Assembly (NCBI GenBank): GCA_016806645.1
Contig: JACSYO010001999.1
Location: 996,001-1,060,000 of the forward strand
Direction: 5' to 3'
DNA: 64,000 nucleotides
Origin: Ophiodon elongatus
Taxonomy: Eukaryota > Chordata > Actinopteri > Perciformes > Hexagrammidae
Positions 47,930-59,413 of this stretch are shown in pieces. A program made the translations under genes and the position numbers. The notes below the pieces were generated by a model, which saw only the letters and a list, made by a program, of their open reading frames with translations, had not been told where the DNA came from and did not search any database. Position 1 is the first letter of the stretch, and every line of letters starts with the position of its first letter.

Positions 47930-50399
47930 TGAGTAAAGCAACACGTTCCCCATAACAACTTTACAATGTGATCAAATGTTATGACGTTTCCAACCGCAGA
48001 CAGTTAAAGAACTAGCTCAGAAGGAGCTTGTAACTCATGAGACATTAGTAAATGCAGAACTTGTAAACCCTTTCATAATGGGTGCCATATTACGAAGTGG
48101 TGTGCAAAGACACCACTGGAGAAAGGGACATGGTAAAATGAAAACCTAATTTCAGTGTGTATATGAGACATGTTAGAAATCTTTAGAGTCCAGAGCCCGA
48201 AAGATAAAGACAACATTTGTGAATAAAATTCCCTATGTGTTTGTATAATCTTGTAATTCTTCTGTACTGAGAGACCCAATAACAAATTCTTAAGAACCTA
48301 AACACACAAAAAAAACTGGTCTTCTTTGTTAATTCCATCTCTGACTTGGTCGAGGACACGTGGCGATATATATAACGGCGGTAAACAACAACAGTAAATT
48401 TCAGACACATTAATTGCTTAATTGCTGAGAGTATTTTATCTGCCATATTAACATAAGCAATTCCTTGGAAGGATAGTGCTAGCATAGCAGAAAATTGGCC
48501 TGGGGGGCTTAGGGGAATTAGAGAGGCAGATTGCATGACATGGTGGAGGGAGAAGTCTAAGCTAGTGGAACCGACATTTGAAGCTTGCCCCCCTCCCCCC
48601 CTAATTATGATCCTTCTGTGCATTTTTTTTTTTTTAGTCCCCTCTCTTTCGCTCGAAGCTCTTTCAAAGCTCATTTCATTCACTTGGAAGGGATTTGTCA
48701 TGTGGAAAATGAGCCTCAACGTTTGATTATTCATTTATTATATTTCCTGTGTACTGATGAAGATACATCTTTTTCAGATGACATGACATTAAGTTTCTCT
48801 CTTGATTAAAGAGCACACAGGAAGAAGTAGCGTTGTCAAGCCTCTTAATTGTTGTTTTTTTTGTGTGTGTTTTATCAAAGTCAAAGATGTGTGACATATA
48901 CTTCTGCCTCATTTTGCATTCGCAGCCGTATTAAATTTGTTTATTGTTTAAAAATTTGCCCCGACGGCACACACAACGATTATCTTGCTATCCAGACATT
49001 CCTCAAGCCTTACTGTTTACTTTTCGTATTTATTTCTCACAGTTGTTTCCTCTCCCCTCATTTCCCACCAAACACTGCCTACCCATCCAGCGTGAAACAA
49101 AGAGTGAAACCTCCTCAACGAGATCCCCCACCATGTAATCTCGCCAAACAAATGACGAACACCCGCTGCTTTAGCGAAACGCCGGCCCGCAATCGGCTCC
49201 CGCTGTCCTCGACGGCGGCCTGCGTGCGCGACGAAATGCACCACGCTGATGGCAGCCAAAGCGTGGCGAGATGCGCCGCTTTCATATCCATTTACCCCTG
49301 CGCTGGTTGCTGACTCCGGAGATGCTTGTATTAATGGGGAAATAGAAAGTAATAAAATGCTGAAGGAAGAAATAAGACTCACCCTTCTTCCCTCCCTCCT
49401 TACCTCCCTCGCTTCTCTATCTTTCCATACCTGCTGCGAACACGCACATTATAACACCGTCCTGCAAAGCTCGGCCCTTGTCCATTCTGGCTCATTACAA
49501 TGATAAAGGTCTGTGAAAAAGCCCTGATCTTTTCATTCCCCCAGGCTCGGTCCCGTCAGCACTTTCCTTCGAGATTATTGTTGGGGAAAACCTGCAGACA
49601 TTTCCTTTATATTTCCACTCTCGGTTAATATAAGTTGACCTCTCGTCGCTTCATCTTCATGGTAGTCAAAGGCCACAATAAGTGCAGTTGTATTACAAGT
49701 GATTTTGACTCAAGACTCAAATCTGCCTGCTGGAGCTACGACGACTGCCTCTTCACCCTCTCGCTTCTTAACACTTAGCTCTCGAACTCTGCTGAACTCA
49801 TTCTTCTTTCTTTCCCTTTCCTCACTTACCCATCTTCACCTTCCCCCCCCGCCCCCATCATCACCCACTGCCGTTTGGTGGCTATTTGACTGTTCTGCAG
49901 GAACAATGAATTGGCTTTCAAAAGGATATTCTGCAAAGCTAATGCAAACCTTTCTAAATCATTTCGAAAGACTGATGCAGCTACATAAAGTATGTATGCT
50001 GGGAGCAGGGTTTGCAATATATGTGTGTGCTGCCAGTGCTGTATATCATACAGTATGTGGGGAGCTTGATGACTGTTTTAATGGAATATTAGCTCTATTG
50101 TATTGTGAAATATTTTGTTAAAGAACCCCACAAGTGAGAAGCTCTCTGTAGAATGCATTAGCAAAACCAGAGGATGGCTAATAATAGGTAATTATTGCAA
50201 GAGGAGCCCAGGAATTGTATCCTTATCTGAAAGAGCATGTGTGTAATTTCCACCTACTAAAAATTCCCCGCTGAAATTACCGCCTATATTTTTTTATGTC
50301 CCAGGATAATATTGCATCTGCACTTACGGACTTACATCTCTATTACAAGGGCCGAGTGGCATAGTAGAGCAGCACAACGCTCTACAACAAAGGTGTCCA
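47930..50399. other. no recognised gene; CpG-rich patch 49130-49330
   Basis: The minus-strand frame at 48183-48734 is 183 codons but shows no domain and spans low-complexity tracts. A CpG-rich, high-complexity patch lies at about 49130-49330 in AT-rich surroundings. Sequence from 49890 to 50300 is repeat-free and rich in TAAT motifs (possible regulatory DNA). Confidence 0.45.
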
Positions 50400-50700
50400 C
50401 ACGTTTCAAGCCACAGGCCATGTGGAGAAACGAGAACTACCGCCTCACGATCGTATGCCTCCGCCAACCAGTCATGTTGCAGTTTATATCCATGTCTGTC
50501 TAAAATGTCTTCATAATTTGTATAATATTAGACATTTATCTAATAGTGACCTTTGAAGACCAGAAACTACGTTGTGCCATATTTGAAGAAATTAGCTCAA
50601 GACGTTCCTGAGATATCGCGTTCACGAGAATGGGACGAACGTGAGGTCATAGTGACCTTGACTTTTGACCACCAAAATCCTATCAGTTCATCCTTTAGTC
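50400..50700. repeat. teleost interspersed repeat (GAGATATCGCGTTCACGAGA type)
   Basis: Contains CGCCTCACGATCGTATGCCT, CCAACCAGTCATGTTGCAGT, TTTGAAGAAATTAGCTCAAG, GAGATATCGCGTTCACGAGA and GTCATAGTGACCTTGACTTT. These are hallmarks of an abundant fish repeat. It stops abruptly at GTTCATCCTTTAGTC, where the hAT-like end begins. Confidence 0.7.
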
Positions 50701-50900
50701 CAGCGATTTTCAACCACTGTGCCGCGGCAGGTGTGCCGTAGGAAAATGTCCAATTTCACTTAATTGGTCCAAAAAAATATAATTTAGTTGCCGCAAATTA
50801 TTTGCCATTGTTGAGCATCTGAGCCTGCAATATAGTGGCTGGCCTAGTAATTAAATACTCTTCCATGCCAGTGGGTGGCATGGAAGAGTAGCGCAATAAT
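50701..50900 (+). mobile_element. hAT-like transposon 5' end (truncated)
   Basis: Starts CAGCGATTTTCAACCACTGT followed by GCCGCGGCAGGTGTGCCG. This resembles a common vertebrate hAT-type terminus (CAGTGGTTTTCAACC.GTGTGCCGCGG). It interrupts the preceding repeat. The opposite inverted terminus and a second copy of the 8 bp before it (CTTTAGTC) were not found nearby, so it is probably truncated. The right border is approximate. Confidence 0.5.
50857..50889. repeat. perfect 14-bp inverted repeat (hairpin)
   Basis: ACTCTTCCATGCCA (50857-50870) and TGGCATGGAAGAGT (50876-50889) are exact reverse complements around a GTGGG loop. It lies in the hAT-like segment and may have arisen by a local inverted duplication. 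Confidence 0.92.
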
Positions 50901-51808
50901 TACCTTGTTAATTTAAGATAGTAGAATTAAATGATGTGCGGGAGAGGTCAACGCCAACCACACGGTCAATGGGAAATACAGTGAAGAACATGCTATTTAT
51001 GGCGTCCACATTGCCTATTCGTCATGTTTCTGTAAACCGTCACCGCACTAAAATCTCAGTCATCATTATTATCAAACACCAGAAGATGAACAGAAGATAG
51101 TGCTCAATTTGAAATTGGCTAAAACTGAAAGTGCTCCACAATACAGGATGAGATTAAATAATCATTAACAGGGAGACAATGGCTCAAATGGCAATAAAAA
51201 GGAATGATGAAATGAATCAATCATAAATAATTAATTTAACAGAATAACAGAATCAAACCTACCTCCTCTGGTAATATACCACTACTGTTTGGACAGAACA
51301 AAAAATATATTTCTTTCAGTCTGTCTCTGCTATCCAAACTGCTTTTCCCTGATTACCAGATGACAGACTCTGCAAAAGGGCACCACCATAACTACCAACA
51401 ACAGTTCAGAGGGGGAACAGCAGCATTGATTGAGCCAAGACTTATCACTCCCAGCAATCTCTTATAAAAGTCGAATGTCATGACATTAAAGGTTTGATGC
51501 CATAAGAAAAAAAAGAAAAAAAAACAGTTGCACAGAAACAGCCAAATTACCGTAGTTGATGGGAAGCACACAGAGAGTGTTGATTGACACAGAGCCCGGG
51601 CCCCGGTGTAGAAGACTTAAGCTCTTAATACGCCTGATAAAACTCTCACTCCATTAAGGCTATAGGCGGCGAGGGTCTTGTTAATTGCTGTGTTGACACA
51701 TGACTGCTCTAATTTCAGTCCAAGTTACTTTCTTTTTCCTCATCAGGTGTAATTTTCCTGCCCTGCTTTGAATATTAACAACTTTCAAGCTTTACCCTTG
51801 AGGCATTA
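50901..51808. other. no recognised feature
   Basis: AT-rich DNA. Possibly partly hAT interior, but no coding signal. Confidence 0.4.
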
Positions 51809-51828
51809 CTATATATACGTATACATAT

Positions 51829-51860
<32 letters not shown>

Positions 51861-52049
51861 ATATAAATACATATACATATATACATATATTCATATATAC
51901 GCATACATACATATATACATATATTCATATATACGCATACATACATATATACATACACATATACGTACACATATATACACATACATATATATACAGACAT
52001 ATATATTCACATATATATATATATATATATATATACTATATATATATAG
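51809..52049. repeat. (TA)n / (TACA)n AT-rich array, about 240 bp
   Basis: Alternating TATATA, ACATATAC and ATACATAC words with imperfect higher-order repeats (TTCATATATACGCATACATA occurs twice, near 51889 and 51923). It ends in a pure TA run. Confidence 0.93.
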
Positions 52050-55000
52050 GATTATGTGCAATAGAGAAAGGTAGTTATTCTAAGGGGTTGATCCTTTCAT
52101 GCAAACCAAGTATTTAGAAACAAATACAAACAAATATTCAGTATTTGCTCTCATATACAGTAAGACTGTATATTTAGTCTATATAATTATGGAATCCAAT
52201 TGATGGGTTCCCATAGATATGTCATTCACAAGTCACCCTTACTCTCAAAATGTAAAAGGGGTGACCAGGTTGAGACCAATAACCCTCTTTAGGGTGGCAC
52301 AGGAATGTCTGTCTTCTTTCACCCCGTAGAATGGTGCCAGAAGCCAAATTACTATTCTGTGTCACAAAGTCTTGCATTCACTCAGGCAATAGTGAGTGCT
52401 CAATAAGCACCGAGCTAAAGAGTACACCATAGGGAATCCTGTATTCAGGGCTTCACTTCTTTTTTTTTAATTACATTAATTCCTAGCAGCTTGTGTTTCA
52501 GACATTAGCACAGGTCAGAGGATGGTCCCTTTAGACCAAAGTTTGGCCATGTTACTTCAAATATTAATAGTATGTCTCTTTATGTCCTGGAAACAAGCCT
52601 AGAACCTAAAGTCAAGAAGCAGTTATGAATGAGTCAACAAAATAATATACAACACATTGTGCACATGCAAAAGCCCACAAGAAAGAACATCTGCCAGATT
52701 TTATGTAATTTCTGCAACACAGGAAAAAACTTGGATAGTCACAGAAACTATTCTGGGTCTTATCTAATTTAAACAAGAAAAGGGCCAGCCAGCAACTGCA
52801 TAGTGAACTGGCCTCACCGGGGCTCAGGTAAGACCTGCATCCTTTCAAATCCAGTGTATGCTGTGGCCTGTTAGTGACTTAGTGGCAATTAAATCAAATC
52901 CCTTAGACTAAACAACAAATCCTTTTAGCAGCGTTACCTGTGCGGTGACAATACGATTTAATATTCAGGCAAGGTGACCCTATTCGTTGCAAACATTAAT
53001 TTAAAAAGAATCTATGCTGCTTCTTAGATTATCATAGCGCTTCCTTAGAGAGCACAGACTTTTCAGTCAAACCCCAACGGTTTAACCTTTTTGCTATAAA
53101 TGATCAGTTCTTTGACGTTAAGTGTCTCGGACTGAGCCGAATACATTTGTCATCGGCCAAACTCACCACAACAACAGCGTTTTGCCGGCATGGACCCCCC
53201 GAGCTAAAATAATATTTTCACATCTGTGTGGCCACGGGCGTCCCACGTGACATGAATTCCATCATCTGCATGTGTCAGCGCGGCTGAACATGTCTGAAGA
53301 CAGACAACCCATGTAGTGTACACAGAATAATTTTTGGACTATACCCAGCCCTTTGGGGCGTGAGCAGTGTTGAGTGAGTTGACCAAAATGTGCAGGGATG
53401 GAGGAGCAGGACCGAACCGGTGAGCAGCTGAAAACAGGGACTGTCGGGGGCATATTATCGTGATTGCACATATTTGATTGGCCAAAGGTTGAGCCAGGCT
53501 TCACATTTTTGATGGATGGCCCTGCATGTTTGGGCTGGTGCCCTCTACTTTGACACCGACCCTGTAAAACCAGAGTGCCCTCATGGCAATTATTTTTGTA
53601 GGCTGCTGGTTTTTCTTTTTTTTATGCAGTGAACATAGCCTTAACTGAATGCCTCAACTGAAACACTTGTTGGATGGTCAAACAGCATCCGAAACTCTCA
53701 CCTCCCACACCTTTCTGTGGTCAGAGCTGTGTTCCACGTTTTTAGATTAAATACTAGTTGTAGTATTTTTTTTTACTTTTTAGAAGGTGTGTTTTTACTA
53801 AACCTCTTTGATAGAGAAAGACATGGAGATTCCAATGCAAAGTTAAAATCTCAAAGTTTAGCCCAAATACTACTCTAGCATTACCGGGATTAGGGGTTCA
53901 GATTGCACTCGGGGCCACCTGTGCTGAAAATATATGCACTCATGAAGCTGCATGGCACTTTGGGTAAAAGCAGCCGTCAAGTGGCACGCTATTTAGTTTC
54001 ACCTGTTAGACCCGTTTCTGTCACGACTAGGAAATGCAGTTGGAGCGGAGACGAGATATACTGTAGTGGGACTATTTAATCCACGGAAGTGAGACGGAGA
54101 TTGTGCTAATAGCTATTTAGCAGCACTCGCACTATTTTGGTAGTCAGTCTGATGGTAGCCTGTAATACACACTGACTTTCCAGATATAGCCTGATATAAC
54201 CTTCACATGGAATTACATTTCTGCTGATCATCTCTCTTGAAGCACTTACTGAATGTCTCCTGCCGAAATCCATCTATCTGATTTTTTTGGTAAGATGTAT
54301 GATTGAAGCCAATGCAATGTATCCTAAACATGACTCAACATCTTCACAGTGACAGATTTGAAACAGGTTTTAAATGTGTCTGTTATGCATCAGGTACAAT
54401 ATGAGGCTGTGGCAGATACCTTTCGATTCACTTTTACTGTTAAAAGGACTCCATCACGTTAATTCATGTGTACTTTGTGTGCGAGAGAAATTCTTAAAAC
54501 AATGTAAAAACAAAGACGCTAAAAAAAATACAAATTCAGATTCACCACTGAAACATGGAAGCAACTTCCTCCGTGATTTGGCTATCTATCCATCTAACGT
54601 CTAACATCTTATCTTACCTTGAAATTTATGAATGTTAAATTACCAAACGTGGATTTTTGTGTTGTAGTTGCCACATTTTCCATCTATTTTTATCCCTGAT
54701 TGCTGCTCACAGAGGGAAAGACAGAAAGGTGTGAAGGGGAAGGTATTAATTTGAAATGAGGGAGACCTCAAACACCTCCATTATCACAGAATTTGTTTTG
54801 GGTGTTTTAATACTTATGCAGTGGTAAATTCGAAATTAATTATGCATGAACCCAGATGAAAATGGAAATCGGAAGCTATCAAAGGACAATGTCAAAAATC
54901 TTTCGCTGTATGCAGAAGATGAGAAAATAAATGTTTGTTTTCGGGTCACTGGGGATGTTAATTAGAATAGCATTTTTCTTTTGTTTTCCTACCAAGCATG

Positions 55001-55417
55001 AATGGCGCTGTGCTCGGAGCTGAATGGAATTGCCACCGCGAAGGCCATCTCTGACGCATTTATAAATGACGGCTCTCAACTTAAAGGACATTTTCAATGA
55101 CAGGTTGCCTGTTCTTCTGAAGATCACATCCCTCCGACCTGATGGCTTCCAAGGAGAAGCGATTGCAGCACTACACATTATCTGGTGTTTACACTGATTG
55201 GATTTGCGGAGATTATGCTTTAAGAGCTGTGGTGCATTTACATATATGGATACACTATTAAAGTATAGCACTGCAGTGCATTATTGTGTGCTCCATGTTA
55301 AGCTGCTCAAGCAAAAAGATCAGGTAAAAAAAGAAATACCACAGGCCTTTGCAGATGGTAACATCGGTTCTATCTAAAGCCTTCATGCATAGGGAATGAT
55401 TGCACGGCTCTATTATA

Positions 55418-55421
<4 letters not shown>
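52050..55421. other. 3.4 kb without a recognised gene
   Basis: Mixed AT-rich DNA. No coding similarity. The 54830-55230 part is high-complexity and repeat-free and is flagged as possible regulatory DNA. Confidence 0.4.
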
Positions 55422-55495
<74 letters not shown>

Positions 55496-55515
55496 TGTGT
55501 GCGTGTGTGTGTGTG
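55422..55515. repeat. (GT)n microsatellite, 94 bp
   Basis: A pure GT array to about 55490, then GCGCGTGTGTGCGTGTG variants. Confidence 0.97.
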
Positions 55516-55770
55516 GCCCTAAATGGCAGCTTTATTTCAATTTCCATCAGAGGCTCTGATTGCAGCCATAACCTCTCAACGAGCATCCGTGGAGAATGTT
55601 TCCTCTCTGTTTGTCAGCTCCCGAACGTCTGACAAGCTGCTCACAGCAGCGTTCTCACCAAACATGATGGTAATCAGGCAATGTGTGTTTCTCCAGCTTT
55701 GCCTTTCACTTTTGTCCGGGACCCGCAAAGAGATTTCAGATGTGCACCAAACCTTGGCCTACCTGAGGAG

Positions 55771-55771
<1 letters not shown>

Positions 55772-55814
<43 letters not shown>
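55772..55814. repeat. (GT)n microsatellite
   Basis: A perfect GT array of about 43 bp. Confidence 0.96.
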
Positions 55815-55816
<2 letters not shown>

Positions 55817-55875
55817 ATCAGGTGTACAGGACCATAAACATGATTCACCGCAGGGGTCTGATCAAATCTCTGCTG

Positions 55876-55931
55876 CGGCGGGGCAGGGAGGGGGAGGGGG
55901 AAGGGGAGGGGGAGGTGGAGGGGGAGGGGGG
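55876..55931 (+). repeat. GGGGGA-type G-rich minisatellite / G-quadruplex cluster
   Basis: More than eight runs of three or more G separated mostly by single A or GA/GTGGA spacers within 56 bp. This can form several overlapping G-quadruplexes on the plus strand. Confidence 0.88.
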
Positions 55932-58095
55932 TCTTTATCCTGGCTAAAGAAGAATTACAAGGTATCTTCTGTGCAATGGAAGGTCCATGGACGCTGCATA
56001 TTTTGACCAGCATTCCTCTGGGTGAATGAAAGCAACATCTCACATGGTTGGTTAGTCCAGTATTCCTGTAAAGAATGATTTATTGAAGTTCGGAGCTTTA
56101 GTCAGCCTTCCCAACTCACGTATATACTTCCGCAGCCTCTAATAAGGGAAAGTGTTAAGATACAGAGGCCTTCCACCAACTGCTGATCTCAATAATATGG
56201 AGCGTGTTGTGTTTAGAGTACGCCTGCAGATTCACCATCTGTTTCAGATCTGCCACTCTGTTGAAAGCATTAAATAGGCTGATTATAGACATTACCAGTA
56301 AGTGCCACCCATTGTGACAACAGATGTAAATCGCTCCGGCAATGGCGTTGTGAAATGGCTCCGTCCGCGTCGACGGAAATCAAACGATTCAGCGGCCCTT
56401 TCTTCGTTTCGGAGAATCCATTTAATTCCGCAATCGGAGGTCTGTGAATATGACAACTCCTGCGTTATTATTCGGAGCGTCCATCAAACAAACATGTGAG
56501 GAATAAAAGCAGAAAACAATACATAAGCAGCCATTACAACCACTTGACGATGAAGCAGACAGAATACCTTCCATTCTGACTCTCAACAATCAATAAAATC
56601 ACTAGAGTGGAAAAAAACACACGGCGGTGTCTATCTCCATCCGACTACCTATCCCCTTTCCAGACACCTTAAGCTAATTAGGCCCTCAAAGTACAGCAGG
56701 AGAGAAGTATCCAACAATTAACTCCAGCACTGTGGTCCTATGGCATTTGGTTTTCAACGTGTTCCATTGTTGGGTATTGACTAAATGCCACATGGGCATC
56801 GATCCCCCTCGACCATTAGCATGCCTCTGATTCTCATCTCATAATGCTGGTTAAAACCGTGTTCACAGTCAAAACCTTCGCACGCCTGCTGCTTGTCAGG
56901 GCTGATGAAATGATGATGTGTTCTAGCACCACTGGAATATTTAGCGCCGCTCCGACGTTGCAGAAGACCTCAACGATGCCACCTCCATTTATCGGTAATG
57001 AGTGAATTGACTGTCACACAGTCACGGTCAAATAAGTCAAGAACAGTTCACCGCGCTGATTTCTGACTGAACTAAAACAAGTTTGCTGGTATTACCTTGA
57101 CCAGTAAATGCAGTTAGACCGCATTTCAATCGAGCTCCCTTCAGGTCAGACTGAAGAGATGGCAATTGACTTTCGTTCAAAATTCTATGTAGACAATCGG
57201 AGATCTTCGTCTTCTGATTGTCTGGGGAGAGAACGCCTACTCACGAACCTACCGCCCTGACAGTACATGTCATCTAGGATGCGGCTCCGTGGGGGAGAGC
57301 TGGGAGGGAGCTGTAGATTCTGGAGGAATAAAACCTGCACCCTCCAGTCACATTCTGGATTCAGGGTTAACAGGCAGGAGGAGAGCTCGGAGATTATGTC
57401 TATTTGTTGACTTTGAACAGCAGCAGAGGAGAAAAGTGTGTTAGAGTATCAAATGCGAGAAGAGATCAAGGCATGTATCCAGACAGCTGCTTAACATGGT
57501 GTCAAACCGTTGACACCATCAATATTACCCCAAGATTGCACAGGTTGGAGTGGGCAGTGGAGGATAGTGGCCCAAAGCTTTGCTTGATCATTAGGGCAAC
57601 CTCTTCTGGAGCAACCAGAACCCCCATCTTATCGGTATTCTAGGAGCCCAAACTATCCCTTTAATATGTTGGCACACAAAGTGCACATGCTCAATCTGTC
57701 ATTTGCTGCCATTACACACAAACAGATGCACATAAACAACTCACCAGCCAATTATTCTCCCTTTAATTATTTTTGCATGCTGCCCTTCATGGTGATTACC
57801 GTGACCTTTCCTTCCAGAGCATCTCCGCCACTCTGCCTCTGCTAGCCCACCATCTTGGAGGCTTTTAGCCCCCGTGTTTTTAACCGCTCCCTCAGAAAGC
57901 CGACCCTCATAATCGACCAGGCGAAAGACAGAGACCAATTAAAAGTATTTTACCCAGCACTTAAGGTTGACAGGAGCTGGCACACTCAGCTCAACAAATG
58001 CCATTTTAACAGCAAATGCATGAATGCATAAGTGTTAGGCTAATGAACCTGATGGTTTGAGTGTTGTAATAAAGGCACCCCCCACCTGGGCTATC
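55932..58095. other. 2.2 kb without a recognised gene; regulatory-like blocks
   Basis: High-complexity, CpG-containing DNA at 56310-56500, and a palindromic homeodomain-type word CTAATTAG at 56674-56681. An imperfect inverted repeat lies at 57191-57223. No coding domain was seen in any frame. Confidence 0.45.
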
Positions 58096-58140
58096 ACGCA
58101 CACGCACACGCACACGCACACTCAAACACACGCGCACACA
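58096..58140. repeat. (CACACG)n array
   Basis: CACGCA/CACACG hexanucleotide-like repeats over about 45 bp, degenerating at the right end. Confidence 0.88.
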
Positions 58141-58525
58141 GATTATTTGAGTAGCAGGTGTATCAAACCAATGTTGTTTTTTCTTGAGATTCTTAAACCA
58201 GGTTTAGATTGCCTTTTCTCCCAAGAAGAAGAGAAAAGAAATACATTTAGTGCCTACTTACACATTGTAAAAATATGACATTATACTTGGCCCTGTTTGC
58301 AAGATTTCTTTTTAAATCTATTACATTTGGTTCTTTTAGCTTAATTAAGACTTAATATATTGAGACTTCCATGCTTGCAAGGAACATATGCAAACTTATT
58401 ATGACGATGTAGTAGTTTTTAAAACAATAGTTCCGTGAAAAACATCAACCTCCTCATCAGTTGATGATCTAGATATGGACGTAAAGAAACAGCATTGTTC
58501 TTGTGTTACAGTGTGGTGCTTGTTG

Positions 58526-59406
58526 GTATTCACACCAAACGCGCTGCTAAGTTTTCGCACGATTACATTACATACAAAGTCAATGCAAAGACACGAATAG
58601 ATGCGAGTAAATGCGAAATCACACTGGGCGGCGTGAATGATGCGAAGACCGCAACGTGAATAACGCGTTGCGAGCTGAAACTTTTTAACTCGGGCGAGAA
58701 ATTTGCGTGACGCTGTCTATCAGCCTATCTGTGTTGAGATTCTCCTCCTGTCTTCACTGACGTCCTGCCGTTGTTGAATCCCATATGGTACAAACAATAA
58801 CGACACTGCCGTATTTACGCCTATATGACGTTATTTTGAGTGTTGATGGAGCTGCTACGATGTTAGCAAAGCCTAGCATCGATCGATCAGAGCTACATTG
58901 ATAGAACAAGCATTTTAAAACTGATTTGCTGGTCGTATTTCGGAGAACATTAATTCAGACTTTTTACAAATCGGCATCACTATGTACTTATTTTGGCATC
59001 CCTTTGATCCGTTTACTGCAACTAAATCACAGCAAAATAGTTTATTTTGTGTTCCTACAGCTGTAGTAAACCAGCTGACGTGTGGCTTGATAAATACAGT
59101 GAATACACCTCGATGAAATTCACTGAGCGCCTCTGGATGATGTTATGAACCCAGACAAGACAGCGTTTAGTTTCTCGGGATATGTGGGACTTCCACAACA
59201 TGTACAAAGCATTAATAGTTGTTATTTTCATCCATGGTTGATGAGGGAAAAAATTGCTTAGTTGATAACGGTTTCCATGGAGATAAACCACTCCTCCTCT
59301 CCGGCGCGTCCAGCACAAATGAGGAAAATAAACACAAATGATCCCGCAATCAAACTCCCGCGAATAATGCGGCGCAAAAAATTTGCTTCGCATTTGGTGT
59401 GAACGC
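58526..59406 (-). mobile_element. second PIF/Harbinger-like element, non-autonomous
   Basis: GTATTCACACCAAACGCG (58526-58543) and the inverted right end (59389-59406, complement GCGTTCACACCAAATGCG) match at 15 of 18 bases. This TTCACACCAAACGC terminus is a familiar teleost Harbinger-type end, with subterminal GCG/GCAAA-rich sequence on both sides. A TTA follows the right end at 59411-59413, but the left target copy is not clear. About 880 bp long, with a fragment of transposase N-terminus near the right end (separate entry). It differs in terminal sequence from the element at 5511-6605. Confidence 0.6.
59090..59200 (-). pseudogene. possible Harbinger transposase N-terminal fragment
   Basis: The minus strand reads RCLVWVHNIIQRRSVNFIEV followed by YSLY. 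The pattern WVHxIxxRR...F(G)EF/YxLY is found near the start of HARBI1-type transposases. It lies close to the right TIR with reading direction inward, as expected for a transposase start. The sequence then loses similarity and runs to a stop at 59055. The match is short, so the call is tentative. Confidence 0.4.
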
Positions 59407-59413
59407 AGCATTA

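Noticed and set aside
48183..48734. 183-codon minus-strand open frame
   Set aside because: No domain, transmembrane logic or splice context. It crosses poly-purine tracts and is likely chance in AT-rich DNA.
49017..49382. 121-codon minus-strand frame over the CpG-rich patch
   Set aside because: Not similar to a known protein, and the opposite strand is also open, which points to composition rather than coding. The patch itself is kept as a finding.
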